Assembly (NCBI GenBank): GCA_030834905.1
Contig: JAUQWZ010000037.1
Coordinates: 1 to 64,000 of the forward strand
Reading direction: 5' to 3'
From: Aggregatilineales bacterium
GTDB taxonomy: Bacteria; Chloroflexota; Anaerolineae; Aggregatilineales; Phototrophicaceae
Length of the DNA stretch: 64,000 nucleotides
The notes under the pieces are model-generated. The model did no database searches. It worked only from the letters and a program-made list of their open reading frames with translations, and was not told where the DNA came from. Shown here in pieces: positions 1 to 9,574 of this stretch. Within the stretch, counting starts at the first letter, position 1. Each line of letters starts with the position of its first letter. The translations under genes were made by a program, and so were the position numbers.

Positions 1-1
1 C

Positions 2-667
2 AACAGCGCCAGCATGTCGCTCAACCTCTACCTCGGACCGCCCGGTGCCACCAACCTCACCCAGTGCAGCTTTGCCATCCCGGCTGGCGCGCCGCTGCAA
101 ACCTACACCATGCGGGTGCGCACGCCTGCCGCCTGGGCAGCCGTGGTGTTAACCGGGGGCATCACCCCTGCCGACAGCCTGATGGCACTACAGGTCGATA
201 ACGTCAACCTCCAGTACCGTCCGTCGATTTCTGTCTCTACCACCGAGTGTCTGCTGGGTGGCGCAAGCATCCTGGAGGCGACCGCTACGTTCCTGCCGAC
301 GATGTCACCGACGCCAACAACTACGATGACTGCGACGTTAACCAGCACCGCAACGGCGACACCAACTGTCACCGGCACGCCAACTGAAACGCCGGAGAGT
401 ACTGCCACCGAAACAGTGACGGCAGCAGTTACGCCAACTGATACATCGACTGAAACTCCGATGGCGACGGCGACACCAACCGAGCTGCCAACGGAAACAC
501 CACCGCCGACCGCGACAGAAGTGCCGACCGACATCCCAACAGAACCGGCACCGCCAACCGATCCGTCGACGGAGCCGCCGCCAGCAACGCAGACGCCGCT
601 GCCAACCGCAACATTGGAAGAAGTCGCGCCGCTGCCCGATGTGACTTCAGAGGCTTCGCCGAATTGA
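2..667 (+). CDS. C-terminal part of a secreted or surface protein with Thr/Pro-rich tail (5' truncated)
   Basis: The reading frame is open to the left window edge, so the true start lies outside; the ATG at 14 is internal to what looks like a beta-rich domain. About the first 95 residues (with LNLYLGPPG and two cysteines) resemble a small beta-sandwich. From about residue 100 the protein is a low-complexity run of Thr, Pro, Ala and Glu in TPT/TET repeats, typical of stalks on surface proteins of Chloroflexota-like bacteria. No catalytic motif is visible. A hairpin follows the stop. The function is unknown; a cell-wall or stalk role is inferred from composition only. Confidence 0.6.
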   Translation, partial: NSASMSLNLYLGPPGATNLTQCSFAIPAGAPLQTYTMRVRTPAAWAAVVLTGGITPADSLMALQVDNVNLQYRPSISVSTTECLLGGASILEATATFLPTMSPTPTTTMTATLTSTATATPTVTGTPTETPESTATETVTAAVTPTDTSTETPMATATPTELPTETPPPTATEVPTDIPTEPAPPTDPSTEPPPATQTPLPTATLEEVAPLPDVTSEASPN

Positions 668-705
668 ATGGAAAGTGCGGCTGCCCAAAAAGTCGATTCT
701 TTTCC

Positions 706-736
706 TCGCAGGGCAAGGATATTTCTTGCCCTGCGA
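706..736 (+). terminator. Hairpin downstream of the truncated first gene
   Basis: A perfect 12-bp inverted repeat (TCGCAGGGCAAG at 706-717, CTTGCCCTGCGA at 725-736) with a 7-nt loop lies 39 bases past the stop at 667. Only a weak AATT follows instead of a long T run, so this is a probable but not textbook intrinsic terminator. Confidence 0.55.
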
Positions 737-830
737 AATTCTGGCTGTAAGCGCTGCGCGAAAATGACCTTATCTTGCAGTGTGGCTTCTGGTAAAATAT
801 TCGGTTGAGCGAAGATTACTGATACGGGTC

Positions 831-1778
831 ATGTCCAAACCGCACATTTCTATCGTCACACCTTCCTTCAACCAGGCTCAATATATTGAGCAAACGATTC
901 TCAGTGTTTTGGAACAGAACTATGTACCGTTGGAATATATTGTCATCGATGGCGGTTCAACCGATGGCACTCTGGAGATTCTAAAACGCTATGAGGATCG
1001 CCTGCGCTGGATTTCAGAACCCGACGATGGGCAAGCCGACGCCATTAACAAAGGCTTTCGTTTAGCCAGCGGAGACATATTTGGCTGGCTGAACGCAGAC
1101 GATCTTTACACGCCGAACGCGCTGCACGCCGTTGCGAAAAGTTTCGAAAAGCACCCGGACATTTCCTTCATCTATGGGGATGCGCAGGCAATTGACGAAC
1201 ATGATCGGCTTTACGGCATCCGAACGCACGTCAGCCAGACAGATTTTCACACACTGGTAAATGTCGGGGACGCCATTGTTCAGCCAGCAGCATTCTGGCG
1301 GCGGCAGTTGTGGGAAGCAGTCGGGGAACTGGATAAATCGCTTCACTATACGCTGGACTATGAATACTGGATGCGCGCAGCTCGAGACTACGAATTCCGC
1401 TATATCCCCGTCTGTCTGGCAACGGAACGTCTGTACGGCAATGCCAAGACATTCAGTGGTTCGCTTGAGCGCCTTGAAGAACTTGAACAGATCACCGACA
1501 ACTACGGCGGCAGCGGGCTGCCGTCAGGTTTTCACGCTGAAGCAGCATCGGCATATCTAGTCCACGCCCTGAAACTGCTGCTGCGCGGTCAATGGAAGAA
1601 TGGCGTTAGCTATGTAAAAAAAGCGCGCACATTTCACCCACCGCTGGGGTTGTTTCTGCGCTATTTTGGAGTGATGCTGCTGTTTGGCTATCGAGGCGTC
1701 GCATGGATATGGCTCCGAATGATCAGTTTTCGGCAGAATCGCAAGCAGCAAACTACTTATCCAGTAGAGTTAAACTGA
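831..1778 (+). CDS. Glycosyltransferase family 2
   Basis: A 315-residue GT-A fold inverting glycosyltransferase. The N terminus has the family signature SIVTPSFNQAQYIEQTILSV (about residues 6-25), then a GGSTDGT nucleotide-sugar loop and NADD as the metal-binding DxD equivalent at about 88-91. The DYEYWMRAA motif further on is typical of GT2 enzymes of polysaccharide loci. I chose the ATG at 831 because the family signature starts right after it; an in-frame start at 780 would add 17 unconserved residues. It is the first of a same-strand run of glycan genes. Donor and acceptor sugars cannot be read from the sequence. Confidence 0.9.
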   Translation: MSKPHISIVTPSFNQAQYIEQTILSVLEQNYVPLEYIVIDGGSTDGTLEILKRYEDRLRWISEPDDGQADAINKGFRLASGDIFGWLNADDLYTPNALHAVAKSFEKHPDISFIYGDAQAIDEHDRLYGIRTHVSQTDFHTLVNVGDAIVQPAAFWRRQLWEAVGELDKSLHYTLDYEYWMRAARDYEFRYIPVCLATERLYGNAKTFSGSLERLEELEQITDNYGGSGLPSGFHAEAASAYLVHALKLLLRGQWKNGVSYVKKARTFHPPLGLFLRYFGVMLLFGYRGVAWIWLRMISFRQNRKQQTTYPVELN

Positions 1779-1896
1779 CGTAACCTGTCTATTCGTCAAT
1801 ACTGGTCGGGCGTAACAGGTTGGAACATCCCCGCAGTCCGTTTACGGTGTAATATTTATCCTGTTTCGCTGCCCTGACACGACATATGAGGATTCT

Positions 1897-2868
1897 ATGG
1901 ATGTGACCATCGTTACGTCGCTCTATCGCTCTGACACGTTTTTGCCTCGCTACTGCGACCAGTTGGTATCTGTTGGAAACGCACTTCAGCAGGCGGGTAC
2001 TGCCTTAGAAGTCGTACTCGTTGTCAACGATGCTACTCCGTTTGAGCGCCAGACCATCGCCGAGCTGGCTGCGCGCGCCAGCGGGGTTTTCCAGGTAAAA
2101 CCACTGTACGTTGAGCGAGAGCCGCTGTATGCTTCCTGGAATCGCGGCATTGAAGCCTCAACCGGTGAATGCCTCGGTTTCTGGAATGTGGACGACATAC
2201 GCACCGCCGAAGCACTCATCGAGGGCAACCAGCGCATCCACGCCGGATGCAGGCTGATTGATTTCCCCTATACTCTCATTCAAATTGAGCGCTCTGTAGG
2301 CGGTATCCACCGCGAAACGCCAGTTGAATATCAGGCGTTCCCATACGATATCGTGACATACAACCCGCTTGACCGCCTGCGTACTGGTCCCTTCTTTATG
2401 TTCGCGCGAATGCTCTATGACGAGATTGGCGCTTTCGATCCCCGTTTCAAGATCGTTGGCGACTTTGAATGGAATATTCGCGCGTCAAAAATAACCAGTT
2501 TCTGCCGGGGACAGGCGCATGGTGGGAAGTACGTCATTCATGGCGAAAATCTGAGCGCAAGCAGCCTCCTACCGGTGGAAGAGAATATCGTGCTGATGTT
2601 GTTTCCCGAGTCGCACCACTGGGAAGGGCTGCGCCCTGTGCCGCCAGATCTGATGCGCTCCACCTGGAACATCTGGAATTCCGTTGATATTCCGCCAGAC
2701 GTACAGGATCGTCTGTGGGGTGAAACAGGCAGCCAGATTTATCGAGGGCAGCAGACGCGCTATCCGATGATCCCCACAACGCTGCGCGACACGCTGCGCA
2801 ATAAGATCGATTCGCTGGGGCTGCGTCCTGTTCTCGCGCGGATAGGCATCATGAAAACAAAGGAATAA
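1897..2868 (+). CDS. GT2-like glycosyltransferase
   Basis: A 323-residue protein starting with DVTIVTSLYRSDTFLPRYC, a GT-A N-terminal strand-loop, followed by LEVVLVVNDATP and WNVDD (about residues 96-100) in the place of the DxD motif. The middle has GAFDPRFKIVGDFEWN, comparable to the acceptor-side GxFDxxF...D region of GT2 enzymes. Its last base is shared with the next gene, so the two are probably cotranscribed. It is more divergent than the family 2 enzyme just upstream, and the substrate is unknown. Confidence 0.8.
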   Translation: MDVTIVTSLYRSDTFLPRYCDQLVSVGNALQQAGTALEVVLVVNDATPFERQTIAELAARASGVFQVKPLYVEREPLYASWNRGIEASTGECLGFWNVDDIRTAEALIEGNQRIHAGCRLIDFPYTLIQIERSVGGIHRETPVEYQAFPYDIVTYNPLDRLRTGPFFMFARMLYDEIGAFDPRFKIVGDFEWNIRASKITSFCRGQAHGGKYVIHGENLSASSLLPVEENIVLMLFPESHHWEGLRPVPPDLMRSTWNIWNSVDIPPDVQDRLWGETGSQIYRGQQTRYPMIPTTLRDTLRNKIDSLGLRPVLARIGIMKTKE

Positions 2869-3821
2869 TGCCACTGATGAGTAATCAACAACGTCACGCC
2901 TCTGTGGCTGAATCGGTACGCAGGCTGCTGCGAGGGCTAATTGACAGGGCGGGTATGCGCGAAGTTCTATCAAAGATCGGTCTCGTTCATCCACAATCGA
3001 CCGCCACAAAACAGGCGATCAAGCATTACCTCACCGGAGGAAGCATCCCGTGGTCTGCTGGTTATCTGGAATATCGCAACCAGCTCATTGATCAGGTGGT
3101 GCAAAACGACGAAACCATGATGATCTTCCGTCAGTCCCAGCCGCTGCCAGCGGAATACGGTTCACGACTGGACGAGCGAGTCGTTGAATATCCCTGGGTA
3201 TTCACACGTCTGAGCAGCGCGCCATCCCGGCTGCTGGATGCCGGATCGACACTGAATCATCCGTTCCTGCTTTCAAAGCCGCTGTTAGCCCAGAAATCAC
3301 TGGTTATTTACACCTTAGCCCCGGAACAAGTGTACAGCAGTGCCAATGTATCATATATTTATGGTGACCTACGGGAAACCATTTTACGCGATGGCGTTTT
3401 TGACGAGATCGCCTGTATTTCGACTCTTGAGCATGTCGGAATGGACAATACGATGCTCTATACCCAGGATGACCGCTACGATGAAACCGCCGACAGCACT
3501 TATGTTCAGGTCCTGCAGGAATTTAGCCGGCTGCTGAAGCCGGGCGGGCGTTTCCTGCTGACGGTGCCGTATGGAAAAGCACAAAACCTGGGCTGGCTTC
3601 AGCAGTTTGACGCAGCGCGGCTGCAATCCGTAATCACGGGTTTCGGCGGCAAGCTGCTAGAGCAAACCTTTTACCGGTATGACGTGAATGGCTGGCAGAT
3701 CAGCGGTGCTGAAGCCGCTGCCCAGTGTGAATATTTTGACATTCACAGCAAGCAGCCTTTTGACACCGACTATGCAGCGGCGGCTCGCGCAGTCGCCTGC
3801 ATACTGATGGTGAAACAATAA
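2868..3821 (+). CDS. SAM-dependent methyltransferase in glycan operon
   Basis: A 317-residue class I methyltransferase-like protein. The first 100 or so residues are unassigned. SRLLDAGST (about 120) is a motif I-like strand-turn, STLEHVGMDN (about 185) corresponds to the acidic/EHV region of Methyltransf_11-type enzymes, and LLKPGGRFLLTVPYGK (about 221) is the post-motif. The glycine-rich SAM loop is weaker than usual (AGSTLNH instead of GxGxG), so activity should not be assumed. It overlaps the previous gene by one base and ends one base before the next, which argues for tight cotranscription and a role in decorating or capping a glycan. Confidence 0.75.
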   Translation: MPLMSNQQRHASVAESVRRLLRGLIDRAGMREVLSKIGLVHPQSTATKQAIKHYLTGGSIPWSAGYLEYRNQLIDQVVQNDETMMIFRQSQPLPAEYGSRLDERVVEYPWVFTRLSSAPSRLLDAGSTLNHPFLLSKPLLAQKSLVIYTLAPEQVYSSANVSYIYGDLRETILRDGVFDEIACISTLEHVGMDNTMLYTQDDRYDETADSTYVQVLQEFSRLLKPGGRFLLTVPYGKAQNLGWLQQFDAARLQSVITGFGGKLLEQTFYRYDVNGWQISGAEAAAQCEYFDIHSKQPFDTDYAAAARAVACILMVKQ

Positions 3822-3822
3822 A

Positions 3823-5094
3823 ATGGGGCTGCGAGTCGCCATCAACGCTGGGATTGAGCCAGGTATCGTAGGCGGTACGGCAAATTTCCTCTTAGGGCTG
3901 CTGCATGGCTTGGGCAAGCTTGAGGACGGCGACGAAGAATATGTCGTTATCGCCACGCCCGAAAACGCCGACTTGCTTGCCACATACACTTCGGCAAACC
4001 AGACCATCGTTACATTTAACGCTAACGCCAGAACAACCGACGTGCCGGAAGTGCCGCGCCGGCGTGTCATCAATCGCATCCGACGAATCGCGCACCGAAT
4101 TCTGCTTCCGCCCGTTTCAGTTGCAGGCACTGGGATACCTTCATTGAGATGGATTGACGTTCCAGTGTCGAACGGGTTTTATGAAGCACAGGGCTGCAAT
4201 GTCATCCATTTCCCCTATCAGGGCTTCACTTTATGTGCCATGCCGTCCATCTACCAACCGTGGGATTTGCAGCATCGCCATTTTCCTGAGTTCTTTGACC
4301 CGGCACAGATCGCCTGGCGCGAGGTGTTGTTTCGGGCGGGCTGCGATTATGCCAGCTTAATCGTTGTCGCATCCCAGTGGATCAAGCAGGATGTGGTTTA
4401 TCAATATGGCATCCATCCAGATAAAATCCGTATTGTCCCCGTCGCAGCCCCCACGCAAACCGAAGCGATCAGCGATGCAGCAGAAGTACGCGCGCGCTAC
4501 CATCTCCCCGACAAATTTGTGCTGTATCCGGCGGTAACCTGGGCGCACAAAAACCATCTTCGTTTACTGGAAGCAATGGCGCGCCTGCGTGATGCACATG
4601 ATCTGCGGATACATCTGGTATGCACCGGGGCGCAAACGCCAGAATATTTCCCCAGAATTCGAGAACGTGTCGAAGCGCTCGGCTTGGAGTCGCAGGTACA
4701 GTTCCTGGGTTTGGTGCCAGTCGGTGATTTACGGGCAATCTATCATTTAAGCAGCTTCGTCGTTTTCCCATCATTGTTTGAGGGGGCGGGAATGCCACCG
4801 CTGGAAGCCTGGAACGAAGGCAAAGCGGTTGCCTGTTCTAATACCACATCGCTTCCGGATGTAGTTGGGGATGCGGCGCTGCTTTTTGACCCGGATTCGG
4901 TCAAGGATATTGCCCAGGCACTGCGAACGCTGGCGACCGATCAGCCGCTGCGGGAACAGTACGAGCAGTTAGGTGCGGCGCGTCTTCACACCTACAGTTG
5001 GACGCGCACCGCGAAAATTTACCGCGCCCTGTATCGGCAGCTTGCACGCTATCCCTTGACAGAAGAGGATGTTGCGCTGTTGAAGAAGTCTTAG
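3823..5094 (+). CDS. Glycosyltransferase family 4 (GT-B)
   Basis: A 423-residue GT-B retaining glycosyltransferase. The C-terminal donor domain begins around KFVLYPAVTWAHKNH (about residue 230) and contains FEGAGMPPLEAW (about 318-329), the E-x7-E nucleotide-sugar motif of the mannosyltransferase-like GT4 family. VRARYHLP precedes the linker. The length is normal for the family. It starts one base after the methyltransferase stop and is probably translated from the same message. The substrate is not assignable; GDP-mannose or UDP-sugars are common donors in this family. Confidence 0.9.
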   Translation: MGLRVAINAGIEPGIVGGTANFLLGLLHGLGKLEDGDEEYVVIATPENADLLATYTSANQTIVTFNANARTTDVPEVPRRRVINRIRRIAHRILLPPVSVAGTGIPSLRWIDVPVSNGFYEAQGCNVIHFPYQGFTLCAMPSIYQPWDLQHRHFPEFFDPAQIAWREVLFRAGCDYASLIVVASQWIKQDVVYQYGIHPDKIRIVPVAAPTQTEAISDAAEVRARYHLPDKFVLYPAVTWAHKNHLRLLEAMARLRDAHDLRIHLVCTGAQTPEYFPRIRERVEALGLESQVQFLGLVPVGDLRAIYHLSSFVVFPSLFEGAGMPPLEAWNEGKAVACSNTTSLPDVVGDAALLFDPDSVKDIAQALRTLATDQPLREQYEQLGAARLHTYSWTRTAKIYRALYRQLARYPLTEEDVALLKKS

Positions 5095-5172
5095 CCTAAT
5101 CTTCAATGTGTAAGTGATTGGATCGCCAAACTATCAGGCTCCAGGTTCTCCAATATCCTAAGGTTGGGTAAC

Positions 5173-8100
5173 ATGTTGGACATTATCGAAAAGCGTGAAT
5201 TCTGGACATGGCTGGACAATGGCTGGGGAAATCTCCAAAGCTATGATCTAAAGGGAATTCAGGACGCATACATTATTAGCCATCTGCACAATATTCGCGG
5301 CAAACGTATTCTGGAGGTCGGTGGCGGAAATTCTCGTGTGCTGAAAACACTCGCCGAACCTGAGCGCCAGAATGAGTGCTGGAACGCTGAGAAGTTCGAA
5401 GGTTTTGGGGGTGGTCCTACCCAAAATGTAAATAAGGATAATATTCGTTCCGCAAACTGCTTCTTAGGAGAGTTTAGCGCAGAATTACCCGACGAATACT
5501 TTGACTATGTATTCTCAGTTTCGGTAATTGAACACGTGCCAAGTGATCAACTTGACGATTTCTTTGCCGATTGTGCCCGAATACTGAAGGTGGGCGGATT
5601 GATGCTGCACGCTATCGATATCTATATCTTCGATGCCGATACCAACGTGCCGCACAGAGAATATTCAAGAACGCGCCTGAGACAATACCTGTCTTTCGCC
5701 AATCGCCCTGATTTGGGTTTAGAGATGCGAGACGCCCCTTCCATAGACGAAGACCTTTCCTTCACTTGCCGTTTTGCGTCTAATTCCGATCAAGCAATGA
5801 ACAAATGGAACCATTTTGCTCCTGACCTGAAAGCGGTCCGTGAAATCGCACAGGTGGTTAGCATCAAAGCAGAATGGAGTAAGAATGCAGCGACATCAAG
5901 ACCAATTTCGTCCACAACTTTCGTTGAAATAGAGCCGAGTCTGCCAACCTCAGGCAAGGCTAGGAATCCCGGGTTTTCGATTATCACGCCCTCACTTACG
6001 ACGACTCCGAAGCTTGCACACATCGCAAACCTGGTGGCGTCTCAGCAGCATGTAAGCGTTGAACACATTATTTGCCTGCCGGAAGACAGCGACACTCCAG
6101 AGATAGATTTAGCCGGGGCGCGGAAGCTGTCGATCATAGATTCGGCACGAGGGCTTGCATATATGATCGCGCAAGGGATGGCGCAGGCGCAAGGTGAAAT
6201 CATCGCGTGGCTTCCGGCAGATGCGCGCTATGCTGATGAAGCTGTTCTGGCGGCTGTTGCGGCGCGTTTCGCGCAGTCTGATGCGCCCGATATTGTGTAT
6301 GGGCTGGTAGAAGGCGGTGGTGAAACCACGCCGATCTTCAATGACGTACATCCCGATTTACTGTGCGATACCCTGCTGGTGGAAAATTGCATCACAGGCG
6401 CGGGAGTGTTCATCCATCGCAGGTTCATACAGCAGCTTGGCGCGCCACATGAAGACTATGGCGATGCGTTTGAATATGAATACTACCTTCGCGCAGCCAA
6501 ACTAGGTGCCCGCTGGGCATTCCTTGACCGCGTGCTGGCATACCATCAGCCGACAGCACCAACAGAGTACACTAATTATCTGAAGGCATCCAAAGTCCAT
6601 TTTGGATTTGTTTCTTATGCGTGGGCGCGCCGACAGGCAGCGCTACACAGCGAGCCAGAGACGCTTTCACATACTCGGATGCTGCATGATATTTTTACAC
6701 ATTACAACACCGATTACGTGGCGCTGGAGCTATTACGCCAGGCTAACGAACCTTCGGCAGCCTATGAAACCTCGCGTGTGATGCAGACACTTGGTGTGTC
6801 TATGGAACATCCGGCTCGTCCTGCAGAGGAAGTCACGTTCGCAGGCACGATCACCTTCCCCCGTGAAGGTGATGCCGAGCGGCCGGGACACTCGCGGCGC
6901 TACAGCGTAACCGCCGTCGATGGTGCTCAGTTGACCGGCTACATGGCAAGCCCGGATTATCACTGGCTGTTCGACAGCAGATGGGTAGATACACAGCTTA
7001 TCCGGGCGCGCAGTTTCATCGAAAATCGCCGCTATAACCGCCGGACGGATGTTTGCGTCGTTGTTGGAAATGGACCCAGCCTGAATTTGCTAGATCTCAG
7101 CCTGCTGCCACGCGCTGATGTGATCATCTCCAATTTCGCCTATTACAAACCCGAATTGCTAGCTGCATCAACCTACCACACAATCGTTAATCATTACGTC
7201 GCAGAACAGGCAAACTACGAAGTAAACGCTCTGCAGAACGTGACGAAGGTCTACCCATACTGGCTTGGCGTCTCACTGAATGCCGATGACCACACCTACT
7301 TCCTCGATACGGTCGCGCGACCGGAGTTCTCAACGGATGTGACCGACTGGAGCAACTGGTGGTCAACCGTCAGCTATTTTAACCTGCATCTGGCATATAG
7401 TCTGGGCTATCGCAAGGTGCTTTTGATCGGCTTTGATCACAATTACGAGCAGCCGAAAGAGGCTGTTGACGGCGATCTAATTACTCAGGATAGCGATGAT
7501 GTAAATCACTTCGATTCGCGTTATTTCCGGGGAAAAGTGTGGCAGGCTGCCGATACCGATCAAATGGCGCTGCGCTATCAGATCTCCAAAGAAGCCTATG
7601 AAAAAGATGGGCGCGAGATTATCAACTGCTCAGTTGGCGGCAAGCTGGAAGTCTTCGAGAGGGGCATACTTTCCAAGGAGCTTGACGCTGCTGAACAGCC
7701 GCGTGTACTCATCCTTGATATGACTGTATTCGGTGGTGCACTCGCAGCCGGAGAGTTGAAGGAAATACTATTTCATGGTTATGCTCGTCGCCAGATGCTG
7801 CACATCTTTTCGCCCGAACCGCAGAAGCTCGGGATTGATCGTTTTGCAACCAGCGAAACGCCCCAGAAAACGGATAACTTTGATCACGTGCTAGAGATTT
7901 GTCGGAAATTCTACCCAGACGTGATCTATTTTCGACCGCTGCCCGAACGCCCTGTGTTGAACAGCCTTGCGCAGCAAGTGATTGACGTGACCGGCGCGCC
8001 CGTCGTTTGCCACATCACGAATGACTGGATCAACCAAATCCAGCATGAGACTCCGCAGCAGTATCTCGAATTTGATGCGTTCCTGCGTTGGTTGTTCGAT

Positions 8101-9333
8101 CAGGCTCAGGTACGCATGACCACCGACTCATCAATAGCGGAAGCATACAAGGAACGTTACGGATACGATTTTATCCCACTTGCAAACGCAGCTCATCCAG
8201 ACGAAGGGCAGCAAAGCGAAGCTTTCCGCCACATGATTACGCGGGCGGCGGCAGCGTATGGCTGGCGTCCAGCGCGCTCCGCCCTCACCAGTGACGAAAA
8301 CCTCGTTGGAGGATATTCGCGTGAGCAGAAAGCCCGGTTCGATGAGATGCGGCTGGTGCACGCTCTGCTGCCAAAAGCCGGTGTGATGTTCGACGTGGGT
8401 GCTCATACGGGCACTGCGCTAAAGCCATTCGCCGCTGAGGGATGGCGCGTGATTGCTTTTGAGCCAGACCCAACTAATCGACGCGAGTTGCACAAATTCG
8501 TTGATGCTATGCCCAACGTCACGGTTGATCCAAGAGCGCTCAGCGATCAGCCTGCCCAGGATGTTTCATTTTATGCCTCTGAGGAAAGCACTGGAATCGG
8601 CAGCCTGCGTGGATTCACCGAGCAGCACCGCGAAGTAACACGGGTTGATGTGACAACTCTGGCGCAGGCGCTCACGGAACACAACATCAGCGCTGTGGAT
8701 TTCCTGAAAATTGATACCGAAGGTTATGATCTGGCGGTCTTAAAGGGGCTGCCGTGGGAACAGGTGCAGCCGAGAATAGTTGTCTGTGAATTTGAAGATA
8801 GCAAAACAAAACCACTCGGTTATGATTTCCATGCACTCGCGCAGTTTCTAACTGATCAAGGCTACACCGTGTTGGTCAGTGAATGGCATCCAATCATCCG
8901 CTACGGTATCGTGCATGATTGGCGGCGGCTGGTGCCTTACCCATGCCACCTAAGCAGTACGACTGCATGGGGCAACCTGATCGCTTTCCGAGATAAGCCA
9001 GATCTGAGCCAAATAAAACGCCTTGTACAACACTATCTAATCATCGGAGGAGTAAAAGAATCAGTGAAGAACTTGTCTACATCACAAGACGTATCGCAGA
9101 TACACACAGCATCCCCGTCAGGCAGTGGCAATTTCCAGACGCGAGTCAATCTCCTGCTCAAACGGTTACAGGGCTTTTACATTGGTCGGCTGCGCTGGTT
9201 CGCGGTTGCCTTCATCGTGATCAGTGTACTTGCTGCGCTTGATACGCCGCTTAGCCCGCTGTTAGCGCTGCTCAACGCCATCATGTTGTTAGCCCTGTTA
9301 GGGCACGTTGCCACTCGTCCGCCGCGCCAGTAA
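5173..9333 (+). CDS. Giant multidomain glycan enzyme: methyltransferase, GT2-like, DUF115/Maf-like, GT-B-like, FkbM methyltransferase, membrane anchor
   Basis: About 1386 residues. In order I see: a class I methyltransferase (ILEVGGGNS near 50, SVIEHVP near 118, LKVGGLMLHAID); a GT2-like domain from about 265 with FSIITPSL but a degraded acidic motif (LPADARYAD); a DUF115/Maf-like domain from about 626 (VVVGNGPSLNLLDLS, later GYRKVLLIGFDHNY); a GT-B N-domain-like stretch from about 840; an FkbM methyltransferase from about 1058 (FDVGAHTGTALKPF, FLKIDTEGYDLAVLKGL); and a C-terminal two-helix membrane segment starting RLQGFYIG. I prefer ATG 5173, nine bases after AAGG, over the in-frame TTG at 5164. 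The 3' end overlaps the converging membrane-protein remnant. Such chains suggest coordinated assembly and methylation of one glycan at the membrane. Confidence 0.85.
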   Translation: MLDIIEKREFWTWLDNGWGNLQSYDLKGIQDAYIISHLHNIRGKRILEVGGGNSRVLKTLAEPERQNECWNAEKFEGFGGGPTQNVNKDNIRSANCFLGEFSAELPDEYFDYVFSVSVIEHVPSDQLDDFFADCARILKVGGLMLHAIDIYIFDADTNVPHREYSRTRLRQYLSFANRPDLGLEMRDAPSIDEDLSFTCRFASNSDQAMNKWNHFAPDLKAVREIAQVVSIKAEWSKNAATSRPISSTTFVEIEPSLPTSGKARNPGFSIITPSLTTTPKLAHIANLVASQQHVSVEHIICLPEDSDTPEIDLAGARKLSIIDSARGLAYMIAQGMAQAQGEIIAWLPADARYADEAVLAAVAARFAQSDAPDIVYGLVEGGGETTPIFNDVHPDLLCDTLLVENCITGAGVFIHRRFIQQLGAPHEDYGDAFEYEYYLRAAKLGARWAFLDRVLAYHQPTAPTEYTNYLKASKVHFGFVSYAWARRQAALHSEPETLSHTRMLHDIFTHYNTDYVALELLRQANEPSAAYETSRVMQTLGVSMEHPARPAEEVTFAGTITFPREGDAERPGHSRRYSVTAVDGAQLTGYMASPDYHWLFDSRWVDTQLIRARSFIENRRYNRRTDVCVVVGNGPSLNLLDLSLLPRADVIISNFAYYKPELLAASTYHTIVNHYVAEQANYEVNALQNVTKVYPYWLGVSLNADDHTYFLDTVARPEFSTDVTDWSNWWSTVSYFNLHLAYSLGYRKVLLIGFDHNYEQPKEAVDGDLITQDSDDVNHFDSRYFRGKVWQAADTDQMALRYQISKEAYEKDGREIINCSVGGKLEVFERGILSKELDAAEQPRVLILDMTVFGGALAAGELKEILFHGYARRQMLHIFSPEPQKLGIDRFATSETPQKTDNFDHVLEICRKFYPDVIYFRPLPERPVLNSLAQQVIDVTGAPVVCHITNDWINQIQHETPQQYLEFDAFLRWLFDQAQVRMTTDSSIAEAYKERYGYDFIPLANAAHPDEGQQSEAFRHMITRAAAAYGWRPARSALTSDENLVGGYSREQKARFDEMRLVHALLPKAGVMFDVGAHTGTALKPFAAEGWRVIAFEPDPTNRRELHKFVDAMPNVTVDPRALSDQPAQDVSFYASEESTGIGSLRGFTEQHREVTRVDVTTLAQALTEHNISAVDFLKIDTEGYDLAVLKGLPWEQVQPRIVVCEFEDSKTKPLGYDFHALAQFLTDQGYTVLVSEWHPIIRYGIVHDWRRLVPYPCHLSSTTAWGNLIAFRDKPDLSQIKRLVQHYLIIGGVKESVKNLSTSQDVSQIHTASPSGSGNFQTRVNLLLKRLQGFYIGRLRWFAVAFIVISVLAALDTPLSPLLALLNAIMLLALLGHVATRPPRQ

Positions 9334-9574
9334 GATAGGGAAGTCGCCGTTGACGCTGAATCGAAACGCTTGGCGGACTTCGTCGGTGGCGGCATTAAGC
9401 AGCCTAAAACGCACTTCATATGTGCCTGGAACCAGCTGGGCGTGATAAGTCGCAACCGGGTTCATCATCCAGCAATAATGGATTCCGCCCGCTGTATGCA
9501 GAGATTCACCCCAACCGACCATCGGTGGAAATCGCAAGAAATCCTCTTCAAGGTGATTAACCGGTTCAACAGCT
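9298..9574 (-). other. Probable out-of-frame C-terminal end of the membrane protein gene
   Basis: This stretch is open in a different minus-strand frame from the membrane protein that stops at 9575. It reads like real protein: about 90 residues including YEVRFRLLNAATDEVRQAF and SVNGDFPILL, a small beta-rich C-terminal domain. The same frame stays open back to about 9714, across the end of the upstream gene. A single shift of one base in roughly 9575-9640 would join the two. I therefore read it as the detached end of that gene, by mutation or sequencing error. Its stop overlaps the last 36 bases of the converging multidomain gene. Confidence 0.5.

Noticed and set aside
103..534. A Val/Ser/Gly-rich minus-strand frame of 143 codons
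   Set aside because: It is the mirror of the Thr/Pro-rich repeat coding region on the plus strand.
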